From Ceratopteris richardii (taxonomy: Eukaryota; Streptophyta; Polypodiopsida; Polypodiales; Pteridaceae), in the NCBI GenBank assembly GCA_020310875.1, contig CM035417.1, forward strand, positions 91,643,925 through 91,707,924: a DNA stretch of 64,000 nucleotides, in the 5' to 3' direction. Below the pieces are notes generated by a model. It did no database searches and had not been told where the DNA came from. It was given only the letters and a program-made list of their open reading frames with translations. The stretch's first letter is position 1; every line of letters begins with the position of its first letter. Made by a program: the position numbers and the translations under genes. Of the stretch, positions 11,158-20,684 are shown piece after piece.

Positions 11158-11841
11158 CTACTCAAAAGTTAGCATGTGCCCTAGCAATTGATTAAGATCA
11201 GGAGTAAAATGATCTAATGACAATTCTATAGACAATATGAAACACTTCCATTTCTCATCTCCTCTCAAACCTTTAAGTATTTGGCTTAACAACTTATCGT
11301 CTTCAATATCTTCATCTACTGCTCCCAAACTATCTGCAATATCCTTCATTCTTGCCACATAATCAGAAATTGATTGTGAGCTCTTTTTCTTGAAGGTTGT
11401 GAACTTTACCCATAATGAGGACTTCCTTGACTTGGTTGTATTTTGGAAATGCTCTTCCAAAGCATTCCACACATCTGTTGCACTTTCTAATCCTCTAATA
11501 TGAGGTAGAAGATAATCATTTACAGCCATGTAAATAATGCTCGTAGCTTGAGCATCCTTCTTAATCTAGTTCTTCAAATCTACAAGCTCTTCCCTAATTG
11601 GAACACTAGGATCTTCAAACTCAGGCTTTTCTTCTTCTCCCATAATGAATGCCATCAAATCTTTGCTCATGAGATGTGCCTCCATCCTCATGGACCAAGT
11701 TGGATAGCTCTCCCTATCTAGCTTATCAATTTGCAAGCTTTCTCGCATCTTTGATCTTTGTCTTCTGCAAACATTAGGATGAATAATATACTTTGTACCT
11801 TTAATGTAAAGCTTCAGTTTTTCAGATCCTTTCAAGCTCAA
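11158..11841 (-). pseudogene. C2 gag
   Basis: Copia gag of the UBN2 type. A likely start is the Met of MRESLQIDKLDRESYPTW at about 11748, with RMEAHLMSKDLMAFI following. After a stop near 11566 the frame resumes as YLLPHIRGLESATDVWNALE, SSLWVKFTTFKKK, SISDYVARMKDIADSLG and LLSQILKGLRGDEKW. The same blocks are intact in C5 gag at 57874-58530. Confidence 0.85.
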
Positions 11842-11966
11842 AATTCACACTTCTTCAGGTTGCCTTCAAAACTCTGATCTTGTCCATCTTCAGTTTGAAG
11901 AGACTTCAATGTTTGCAACACTCGGGACTTCAAATGCTCTTTACTTCACTTTGTATTGCACCTTTT

Positions 11967-11979
11967 GCTCTGATTACCA
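11967..11979 (-). promoter_or_regulatory. C2 primer binding site with one extra base
   Basis: The minus strand reads TGGTAATCAGAGC, the initiator tRNA-Met PBS with an additional A compared with TGGTATCAGAGC in C1, C4 and C5. It abuts the LTR end (CTAACA) after one base. Confidence 0.8.
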
Positions 11980-11980
11980 T

Positions 11981-12989
11981 TGTTAGAGAAGTCTAAATCT
12001 CCAAAGGCTTGATCTATAATGATTTAAGAGCACCTCTATATCAGTTATAGACCAAACTTTACACAAATATTACCTTTATTTACCAAATCATTAACTATCA
12101 ACTCTCTGAGTGAAAACTTTTCTTCTTCAAGAAGTCTGCTTCAGAGATTAACTTCATTACCTGCACATATCTTCAGATTTCTTCAGTCTGATGGTACATA
12201 TATCTCCATGCTACCTTGCAATCATATCAACCATTAGACCAAAAGAATCATTAAAAACTTTAATTTGATCTTTAAGATCAAAGGTATGTTAGAAACTGTC
12301 TTCCTAAACAAGCGACTTTGACATAGTCAACTTCTAAGGTTGATTTCTCATAGCACAAGTCCCATTTTGCTAAATGCTTTTAGCCATAGCTTCCTTACTT
12401 TCTAACTAAGAATTTAAATGTTCACTCATCAAAAACTTTACACTGTGCATTGAGATCCAAGCAAAACATTGACACAAAAAAGTGCACAACTCTAAGAGGT
12501 CTACCTACACACTTTACATATACATGTTCCTATTGATCATACACACAACCCTAAAAGGAATTAGACCATGAAACTTTGAACATAGCTTGATTAGCTTCTA
12601 GATTAGATGTGTACAAAAGATTTCCTGATCCACATCATCAGGCCCAGAGAAATCAGAGAATGTCTCGATGCTAACTTCTGAAGATGACTCTCTACACATC
12701 TATGACATGGACACTTGGCTTCTAATGACTCTCTCTCTTATTTCTTTACATTATTGACTTATATACATATGATTCTAGACTCATCCCATGTCTATTGAAT
12801 TAGGGCTTATCATTCTAATGATCATTTATACTCATAGTACAAGAATTTTCATTTGTAATGTACATATGTATACAATCTACATTTATGAGATCTCTTCACT
12901 ATCTTCAATGAATTCTTTGGCTTCATTCTGATTCTTGACTTGCTCCAAGTTCTTCATAATCATCAATTTGGGATTGCTTTGTTCCAACA
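11981..12989 (-). repeat. C2 5' LTR
   Basis: 1,009 bases, starting on the plus strand at TGTTAGAGAAGTC beside the PBS and ending at GTTCCAACA against GA-1. Compared with 6417-7395 it shows many scattered substitutions and small indels. Confidence 0.9.
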
Positions 12990-13100
12990 TCCTTAGCCTC
13001 GGCAGCTCCGCTATGGCTCTTACTTTATCCTCATCTATAGATATTATGTTCTTAGAAACAATATGACCTAAGATTTTGCCCTGTTGTACCATGAACACAC
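12990..13100 (-). pseudogene. GA-1 RT C-terminal piece
   Basis: The minus strand reads VFMVQQGKILGHIVSKN, then EDKVRAIAELPRLR, the end of the GA RT (GA-3: VFMVRQGKILGHIVSKNG). It stops on one side at the C2 LTR and on the other, at 13100/13101, against sequence of the same family in the opposite orientation. Confidence 0.85.
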
Positions 13101-13915
13101 AACAACTGCAACAATTGCAAATAGTAGAGGATTGGGGAACCAACTCCTTGTAGTTACAGCACTTAGGGGTCACCACCAAGGTCAATCTAAATAATTTTTC
13201 CTTGAGAGATGTACCACCCCTACAGTGGAATCCTATCCACAAAGCAAAAGAAGATTTTATCTCTGTGCATTCTGAAAGTAATTTTGATCCATCTTGGATG
13301 CATGAATATGCTCACTTGTGGATGTGCAAGGTCGCAAAGGAAGAGGAAGTGCACCTAAAAGCAAGAGAAGAAGGAAATCCCGAAGAGATAGACGAATTGA
13401 AGACCTAGCCTATACATGGATGATATTTCTAGATGAGGAATTTGAGCCTCATGGTTGGGCAGAAATCCTGGCCACTATGGACATTGCTGTCAATGAACAA
13501 CAATGGACACCTCATTGTGATGAGGAGGGTTATGATATTTCAGTGTTCATGTGTCAGTCCATGCTAGAAGAATGTGACCCTAGTGACTTCACAGAAGAAG
13601 AAGCAAACAATGATGATCTAGAGTCCATTGTGATGGATAGTTGATTTAATTTAGAGAAGCACCATCTAGAAGATGTAGGAGGAAAAAAGAAAAGAAAAGC
13701 AGTGAAACGGGAAGAGGAGGAATCATTGTTTGAAGTACCTTAAAACTTCAATAAATATGAAGTTGAAGACCGAACAATTTTGGTACGAATTCCTAAGAGA
13801 GAGGCCATTACAAGAGAAGCATATGATAATTAAGAAAAGACTAAAAAATTGTAGTAACCATTAAAGATAATGAAGAGCAATGTACATACATAGGAGATGA
13901 CCTAAGTGCACAAGA
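13101..13915 (+). pseudogene. GA protease end and pol N-terminal spacer (plus strand)
   Basis: The plus strand begins with QQLQQLQIVEDWGT, the end of the first GA retropepsin (GA-3: RQLQVVHY). It continues with LQHLGVTTKVNL, DVPPLQWNPIH, SWMHEYAHLWMCKV and, after frameshifts near 13340 and 13410, EFEPHGWAEILATMD and DEEGYDISVFM. This is the spacer between protease and RT that all GA copies share. Its acidic stretch (ECDPSDFTEEEANN) resembles GA-4. Several stops (13642, 13741, 13831) interrupt it. It points away from GA-1 RT at 12990-13100. Confidence 0.82.
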
Positions 13916-14600
13916 CGAAGCAGAGCTTGTAGCTCTATTAAGGGAATATAGGGACGTGTTTGCATGGCACTATAGAGACTTGAAGGGAGTAGATCCACAA
14001 ATATGCTCCCATTCGATCCCCATTACAGCTGATGCCAAGCCCACCAAACAAAAACCCTACACATATAATGGCACTTATGCAGCAAAAATAAACGAAGAAA
14101 TTGATAGATTGATTGAAGCTGGATTTATCTATGAGATTGAGCATATTGATTGGGTGTCCCCCTTTGTACTGGTGCCCAAGAAGAATGGAAAGTTGCAAGT
14201 ATGTATTATTAAAAACGTTAATTCCTCTATGATTAGAGATATCTATCCACTTCCAATCACCGAACATTTATTGGAGCATGTTGCAAACAAGGAAGTTTAT
14301 AGCTTCCTTGATGGATTTTCAGGTTACAACCAAGTAGCCATTGCCCCAGAAGATTAACAAAAATTGGCCTTTGTCACAGAGTGGGGAATCTTTGCATTTC
14401 GTGTGATGCCATTTGGGCTTGCAAATGCACTTGCAGCCTTCCAAAGGCTCATGTGTCACGTCTTCAAAGAGTTCTTTGGAAAGAGCTTAGAAGTATATGT
14501 GGACAATTTATGCGCTCATTCCCAAGAAACAAGATACCACATTCGTGAGCTCAGATAGATCCTCAACAAGTGTAGAGAATATGGAGTGTGTTTGAACCCA
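13916..14600 (+). pseudogene. GA reverse transcriptase N-terminal half with YVDN
   Basis: The plus strand carries the first two thirds of RT: KGVDPQICSHSIPI, EIDRLIEAGFIYEIEH, FVLVPKKNGKLQVC, YPLPITEHLLEH, YSFLDGFSGYNQVAIAPED, a stop at 14356, then FRVMPFGLANALAAFQRLM and LEVYVDNLCAHS. The second Asp of the catalytic YVDD is Asn here (14495-14506), which would inactivate it. The block ends with CLNP at 14600. In relatives the next residues are KKCVFMVRQG, and exactly that continuation is found inverted at 13100, so this block is probably a piece of GA-1 turned around. Confidence 0.88.
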
Positions 14601-16437
14601 CCATACAGCTAAGTCTTGGGCACAACAACTAAGTAGTTATCCTTACATAGTAAGCTCTGACTCAAGTGACTCAGAAATGTCTATTAGCATGGTGAAACAT
14701 GCAGGTGGCTCAGGAATTGCCTATCTACAAACACCAAAAGTTCCATATAAGACACATTTGGAATATATTCGGACCAACCAATTAGGTGCTTGCATCTATG
14801 AGGATGGCCTAAGGCGATCAATGGTCCAACTCAAAAATCCAAGACAACACTTTGGACTTGAACACCTAGTGGTCAAGTTTGAAGAGGGTTCATACATTGA
14901 TAAGGAAGGAACCATGTATGTGGTCACCAACCTACCAAATAGGGCAGATGAGTTTGGAAACATCATTCCTGAGAGTGCGATAGGAGACCTAGATCAAGGA
15001 GATGTAGGACAAGAACCCAAGACTCCTAGAGGTAAGTCAGTTTTGACCAGAGTGATCACTCCAGATTGGATCCCCCAAGATAAGAAAAGCCTAGAATTAT
15101 TCTTAGCTAGAGAAAGGGAGGAAGCCTTTTGGAGATTCAATCCAGATCAACCTAGCCAATCAGACAAACGCATAGAATTATTTTTAAATAGAGAAACGAA
15201 GGAATCCTTTTGGAGATTCAAGCCAAATCAACCTAGTCAATTAGGCATATTCATCATCTACGAGTGCAAGGACCCGAAAACAATAGGCAAAGTTGTCTAC
15301 CGGGATAACACATTGAAGAAAATGTTCTTCGTAACAGAGCATGATAGGCATGCATATACTTGGTAGGGTGAATTGATCTTTCCTCCATCACGGTCTAATA
15401 TTTCCCATGGCCACCAAGGTGTAGGATCATCACGGGCTCATGAAGCACAATGAGAAGGCACAAGAGAGAGACCTGAAGTAAGCTTTCCAAACACTAGGGG
15501 TAGAGACAGATCAAGACTTGAGGGTGAAAGACCTGACAGAGAGAGACATCGAGCACATAGGCATCAAAGAAATGAACATGATTTTCCATTGCCTAGACCC
15601 CAAGAGTACTCAAGAACCCTTAGAACCTCTCAAGTGGTCAAGAAAATGAAGAACTACTTTGATGGTTCAAGAGATCCTTATGATCATGTGGCCAAGTTCA
15701 AACAAGTGCTACGAGCTCAACAGGTTGAAGGATTGTTCACCCACTTTGAGGCATTTGGATTGACTCTCAAGGGCACTGCCTGAGCTTGGTTTCAACCCCT
15801 AAACAGCCATAACTATCACGATATACGTCAACTACTAGAAGCATTCATCATAGAATTTTCCAAGAGTGGCATCAAGCATAATACATCATCCTTGATCCAC
15901 AACTTCAAGCAGATACCCCAAGAAATAGTGCGACTAGCAAGAAGAAGGTTCAGAGAGTACATAGAAAGATGCCCTATGCCAAAATTATCCACACCAGCCA
16001 AACAAGTGGCCTTGTTTCTAGATGGCTTACTAAGAACAAAGTTAAGATCATATGTGTACTTGAAAGAGCCTAGATCCATAGAAGAGTGTGTGCGGATGTG
16101 CATTGACATAGAAGAAAACTTGGGGGAGGAGTTAGGACTGTCCAAACTCCATAAGGATTCTGACAGTTCTACTAGTCAAACCTCCAAGACCTCCACTGAG
16201 ATAGATGAGATAGTTGAGCAAGTGGCCAAGAAGCTAGGAGTTCAAAATAGACAAACACCAAGAGTCATCTCGTTGAATTGGTGTTATACTTGCGGAGGGG
16301 ACCACATGGCTAACATATGCCCAATGCAAAACCAGAATGTAAGAGAAAGGAATGCTCCATATTTCACTGTTGAGAGAAAATATACAAACCATATGGCTCA
16401 AGATTGTCCATACAATACGCAAGCTATTAGATAGAGT
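14601..16437 (+). pseudogene. GA-2 gag
   Basis: It starts inside gag at KSWAQQLSSYPYI-like sequence (GA-3: RSWAQQLSHHSYYPS), so about the first 35 residues are missing. It continues with LEYIRTNQLGACIYEDGL, KTPRGKSVLTRVITPDWIPQ, VTEHDRHAYTW and a stop at 15366. The conserved gag core follows: LRTSQVVKKMKNYFDGSRDP, TPAKQVALFLDGLLRTKLRS and RSIEECVRMCIDIEENLGEE. It ends with the knuckle CYTCGGDHMANICP. Compared with GA-3 there is a small duplication around ELFLAREREEAFWRF and ELFLNRETKESFWRF near 15090-15220. Stops at 15366 and 15781 break the frame. Confidence 0.88.
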
Positions 16438-18551
16438 TATCAGCAAACTTACCCATAGGGTAGGTATCAAAACTAATACCAACAACCATATTATAGACCA
16501 CAACAACAATATCATGCACCAAATAGGCCACAACCAGTCCTAGGAAACCAATCACCAGCTCCTACCAATGTGATTCTAGTTAAGTATGCAGTGGTAGAAG
16601 AAAACCTTAATAGAGCATTGGTGCCACTAACCCCATTGGTCTCAGATGATGACTCCCATGCTCATAGTTCAGACTACTCTCATGAAGGTAGTCCACATGC
16701 TTATTACACAGAGTCACCTCAGCATAGTGAGATTTACTCAAATCAATATGAGGCCCACCTATGGAACAAAATTGGGAGCCAGAATACTCCAATGTCATGT
16801 ACACAAATCCTAACCCTAGGCCCCAACTAAGACAAATGAGACCACAAGCCCCTAGAGGACCATGTTCTAGATGTCAGGGTGACCATTTCATTCGTGAATG
16901 TCCCCACTCACCAACTCTGGGACAAGGACAAAACATCACAATACAAGCCTTTTGTCCTGAGTGTGGTAAAGACCATCTCCCTAGAGATTGTCCAAGAAAC
17001 CCCTCTAGTGCACCCAAGGTCACACCCACTACTGTGGTAGGCTTAGTGGTGGATTCAAGTGCTAGTGGCAGTAATACAAGCTTTCACTAGAGCACAAGCC
17101 TTAAAACATGATAAATCGGTTGAACAATCTGAGTCAAATGAATCACGAGAGCCTAGTAAGAGGAAAGCAAGAACATGGAAGGATACAAGGGAGAAGGCCA
17201 ATCGCAAGTGGAATATAAAGTTATCAGAACTAGAAGAAAGCCAGAAAGAAGTGAAAACAAAGATAGAAGACATTGCATCCCAAAGTCCCTTGCATGCCAA
17301 AACTCCATCCACACCACCTCATCCCACCCCACCACCCATTGTAAATAGACCACAACTAGGGTTTGTTCTTGCATATCCAAACCCAGAAGGCTTGGACATG
17401 ATATTCAAGGCCTACGAGGCTCGACTTCAAGAAGGCCCAACAACTGCAAACCTAGACAAGAGTTACCCTAGAGCCGACTTAGAGATTGAATGGATGAAAA
17501 TGTGCATGAAAATGGTACAGCTAGCTTAGGCTATGCTCGAGACTAGTCAATCATTCAATCAGACAAACTTTGTCAAACCGGATTTGCATTTTCAAGGCTT
17601 ACTAGAAAGATTAGAGCAGTTGGTAAGCAAACCACAAGTTTCTTCACCTCCACAAGCTCAACTAGTTGTTGAAAGAGAAAGCTCAACACCAACAAAAGCC
17701 TATGTTCTTGATTCTATGGATGATGGAACACCTCTTTCAATTTAGCAGTACTCTCAAGAGTTCTTGTAGGAAATACAAGAAGAGAAATGGGCCAAGGAGA
17801 AGGGTAATCCCCCTACTATTCTTGAAATTGATGACCTTCATGATCAATTTCCCCAAGACATTCCATCTATTTATGGAGACCAGGTAGAGCAACAAGAAGA
17901 CGAAAGATTAGATTTTGAATCTAATTCTTTACAAGAGTTACCACAATTCACAGGCCCATGGGAATCCAAATCTCTTTAGATCAGAGCTGCCACAATATTG
18001 GTAAGACATGAAGACTCAGTGGTTCCAAGGAACACTCATGTCGTGAAGAACACTAAGGTTTAGTGTCATCTCACCATAGAAGAGCTTATCAAAGCAAAAC
18101 TTGAGCTATGGAATCATGTGAAGGATCAAATTCCAAAACTTGATTCCAATATGCCAAAAGGAGGCTCTAAGCAGAAAGTACCAGAGATACCTCTAGACAA
18201 AATAGGGACATGTGTGAAGGTGAAGAAGGTAATACTTATCTTCCAATCACGCACCAAGGTTACAAAATCAAAGCAATCGTAGATTCATGTGTTGGCGTTG
18301 CTATTGCAACCACCTCCTTGTGGAAGCGATGGGGCAAACCCACATTAAGACCAACTAGAATGAAGCTTCAAATGGTAGACGATCATTTTTGAAAGACCTC
18401 TAGGATTACTAGAAGGGATAACTCTAACCACTTGTGGTGTAGCATTTGAACATACATTTGGTATATGTGACTTTGAGAAAAATAATGTCTATGAGATGAT
18501 CCTAGGAAGACCCTTCCTATGACAATTGAAAATAGTACAGGATTAGGGAAC
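16438..18551 (+). pseudogene. GA-2 zinc knuckles, linker and first retropepsin
   Basis: Plus strand: VEENLNRALVPLTPLV, then two knuckles CSRCQGDHFIRECP and CPECGKDHLPRDCP (both CX2CX4HX4C). A basic, coiled-coil-prone stretch follows (RKARTWKDTREKANRKWNIK, KLSELEESQKEVKTKIED) and a long Ser/Pro linker. The protease is at 18200-18540: YKIKAIVDSCVGVAIATTSL and MKLQMVDDHF. The catalytic DSG reads DSC, likely inactivating. The last residues QLKIVQD meet a copia LTR (C3) at 18552. The next GA-2 sequence, beyond C3 and GA-3, is the second retropepsin at 35605, so RT, RNase H and integrase are missing. Confidence 0.85.
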
Positions 18552-18639
18552 TGATGGAGAGTGTTAATCTCCAAAAGAACAAGCTACTCTTGAAATTAGA
18601 GCATCTCTATATCAAGAGTAACTCAAACCATTCACCAAT
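18552..18639 (-). repeat. C3 copia LTR fragment, left part
   Basis: It starts TGATGGAGAGTGTTAATCTCC and matches the first 88 bases of the C4 3' LTR at 52588. GA-3 is inserted in it at CCAAT (18635-18639), and the rest of the fragment continues at 35417. Confidence 0.88.
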
Positions 18640-19230
18640 TGTCACTCTAGCACAATGGTGAGTACCAACGTGAGAAGATTCACCTCATAATTGTCAATCC
18701 GTGGAGACGTGAGGACTAGTATGAAGACTATGAGCAAGTGAAGGCACAAGTGTGTGAGTGAGATGCACACAAGCATGCACACACATACACACACACGCGC
18801 ACACAAGGCAAGAACAAGGAGAGGAACAATGGAGTTCTTTGCATTAGTCAAAAAGTCTCTTACATAAGCTCAATTCACAAACAATCTAACCTCCAAAATG
18901 AGCTCTCTAGCTCTTTTTATAGTTTTCTAACTAGCTTTGGTCCTTTCCAGACCTAGTGTCCGGCCTAGTTAAAAATTAGGTTCTAGAGCCTATTTGAGGG
19001 CTCAAACAGAGTCTAAAAATTATGAAAATTGATATGTAGCTAGTTCTAATACTCCTCAAGCTCGAGGACTCCTCGGCTTGCACAAAATGGAGTCTATTCT
19101 ACCAAAAACGGGATTTACAATGTTTGTGTAGTGATTAAAATCACTTGAGTTGTAAATAGTCCATGGAAAAAAATGATTTGGCCTTGTTGCCGTATTGTGC
19201 ATGACTCCTCTGTTGCTTTGTATGCCAACA
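18640..19230 (-). repeat. GA-3 3' LTR
   Basis: 591 bases from TGTCACTCTAGC to TATGCCAACA on the plus strand. It holds a TATA-like CTATAAAAAG on the minus strand (18913-18922) and a (CA)n tract with CGCGC near 18775-18805. The same LTR type, diverged, is at 38738-39363 (GA-4) and, inverted and partial, at 38413-38737 (GA-2). Confidence 0.96.
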
Positions 19231-19243
19231 CGCCCCCCTTCCT
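19231..19243 (-). promoter_or_regulatory. GA-3 polypurine tract
   Basis: The minus strand reads GGAAGGGGGGCG immediately before the LTR start TGTTGGCAT. The stop codon of ORF-X (TAG) overlaps its first bases, so the coding region runs to the very end of the internal sequence. Confidence 0.85.
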
Positions 19244-20684
19244 AGCGTCTGTCGCCCCTGACAGACCTCTGTTCTATCGGGTGGTCGATATAGTATTGGA
19301 TGACATTGGTGGCAAGTTCGTGTTCTCCTATCCTTAAGCCTCTTGCTAGATCAGCTTCCAATGCATCCCAATTTATTGCGCTAGGGGCCTCTGGTTGCGG
19401 GGTGGTGTAGTACTCAGAGTACATTGCTTGTTCACAAGCAAAGAGATGGAGCAAGTGTGTTGGCTTCGGTGCGAAAATCTCCGAGTGATACTCCCAGAAA
19501 CCTGATCTGAACATTTCTTCGAAGGTCTGTTTGTAACATGCAGGGAGGTATTTGATGCGTGCATGCCAGGCGTAAGCCACACGAATACTGGGGGTGGTGC
19601 TCATGTCATACACCAAATCATAGTTTCCATTGCTAAACCCCGGGAGACGTACCTGTGGTGCGGCTACATTTCTAAAAGTTTTCAGGACTACCTGCATCAT
19701 ATCTAAAATTTTAAGCATCATTTGAGCTGCTACATCTGGCATGGGCTTCAATCGCGGCATCCAATGGCGAATTGTTCCCATCATGTATGCTACCGACGGT
19801 GGTCCCTGTGGTGGCGCAATGTATGGGTAGTTTAGCCATTCCTTGCATTGCGCGTTGTTCTGCACTTTGATATTGAATGCCTTCCAAGACCTGCGGCGTG
19901 GAACTGGACCGTAGCATGGATTATATAGGAGATGTAAAGGAGCATTGTTCCATGTGCGTAGCATTTCTGGATATGTCTCTAGAAGTTTTTGCCGCCAGGT
20001 GGGTTGACGAATTTTGCCTTTTTGCGCCTCTGGAGGAAGGTCTTCGGGTTGAAATTGGGTAGCAAAGGTAGGAATCTGACCCGTGACTCTCTGTATTTCT
20101 GCATTATAGTCAGCCAAGATAATATAATAAGGCCTGTATTGGAGTTCAGATGAGAGGATAAGGCGTCTCGATGACAGGTTCTTGAAGTAAGCCGATTGTA
20201 GCACAGTTTCCTCTATGACCCTCATGGCCTGATTTTGCACTACTGTGCGCTCTTCGTGAGAACTCCCGATTTCCTCCACTTGACGTAGCCATGGAGGCCG
20301 TGGTGCCTCAAATGTGTCCTGAGCTTCTTCCGTTTGTTGGCCTCCTGGGAAGGGTTGTGGGTCATATTCTTCTTCAAATGTCTGTTCCACAGGAATTTGT
20401 ACTACTTCTTCGTCAGTGGGAGCCTCTGGAGGGGAAGGTGGTCTCTCATATTGTAGTAGACGTGCTTGCAGTTCGGTGACCTGTTTCTGGAGATCTTTTA
20501 AGGCTTCTGAGTCTGTGAGAAGTGAAGCCGCGGAGGGGGTGGTTGGTGAGGCAGCTGTTGTTTCTTTTTGGTGTTTCTGCTTCAGTTGACCCAGTTCCTC
20601 TGATAGCTGGTCATGTGCTTCAAGCAGCATGGCATAGTCTTCCAATATGATCTTGATATTATCGGGGGTCACTGCTTGAAACTT
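19242..20684 (-). CDS. ORF-X, distal part after an in-frame TGA (GA-3)
   Basis: About 480 codons in the same frame as the upstream part of ORF-X, separated only by one TGA at 20685-20687. No ATG opens it: the listed first residue is a GTG in AVTPDNIKIILEDYAM, so I read it as the C-terminal third of one protein. It begins with a coiled-coil-like stretch (LEAHDQLSEELGQLKQK, LKDLQKQVTELQARLLQ). An acidic/Pro linker follows, then a helical region rich in aromatic residues (RPPWLRQVEEIG, YRPYYIILADYNAEIQR, CYGPVPRRRSWKAFNIK). The end is DHPIEQRSVRGDRR at the PPT. That end has counterparts before the LTRs of GA-2 and GA-4. No transmembrane segment is evident and the function is unknown. Confidence 0.8.
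   Translation of the reverse strand, partial: KFQAVTPDNIKIILEDYAMLLEAHDQLSEELGQLKQKHQKETTAASPTTPSAASLLTDSEALKDLQKQVTELQARLLQYERPPSPPEAPTDEEVVQIPVEQTFEEEYDPQPFPGGQQTEEAQDTFEAPRPPWLRQVEEIGSSHEERTVVQNQAMRVIEETVLQSAYFKNLSSRRLILSSELQYRPYYIILADYNAEIQRVTGQIPTFATQFQPEDLPPEAQKGKIRQPTWRQKLLETYPEMLRTWNNAPLHLLYNPCYGPVPRRRSWKAFNIKVQNNAQCKEWLNYPYIAPPQGPPSVAYMMGTIRHWMPRLKPMPDVAAQMMLKILDMMQVVLKTFRNVAAPQVRLPGFSNGNYDLVYDMSTTPSIRVAYAWHARIKYLPACYKQTFEEMFRSGFWEYHSEIFAPKPTHLLHLFACEQAMYSEYYTTPQPEAPSAINWDALEADLARGLRIGEHELATNVIQYYIDHPIEQRSVRGDRR

Larger units (their letters stand above)
6417..12989 (-). mobile_element. C2: Ty1/copia retrotransposon, about 6.6 kb
   Basis: The order on the minus strand is complete: 5' LTR (11981-12989), PBS, gag, zinc knuckle, protease, integrase, RT, RNase H, PPT and 3' LTR (6417-7395). 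It interrupts GA-1 between AELPRLR (right side) and FIHTYAIIAKPLY (left side). No TSD is visible, because about 40 bases of the 3' LTR end and about 50 bases of GA-1 are deleted on the left. The two LTRs differ at many sites by eye, and each coding module has stops or frameshifts, so it is an old, dead insertion. Confidence 0.92.

Noticed and set aside
18770-18805. CA-rich run with CGCGC as a possible telomere-like or regulatory repeat
   Set aside because: Short dinucleotide tract within the LTR, kept in both LTRs and in GA-4 only because of common descent.
18642-18851. 69-codon frame present in identical form in both GA-3 LTRs (also 34828-35037)
   Set aside because: Identity follows from LTR duplication; it is Leu/Val/Cys-rich from the CA tract, with no support as a gene.
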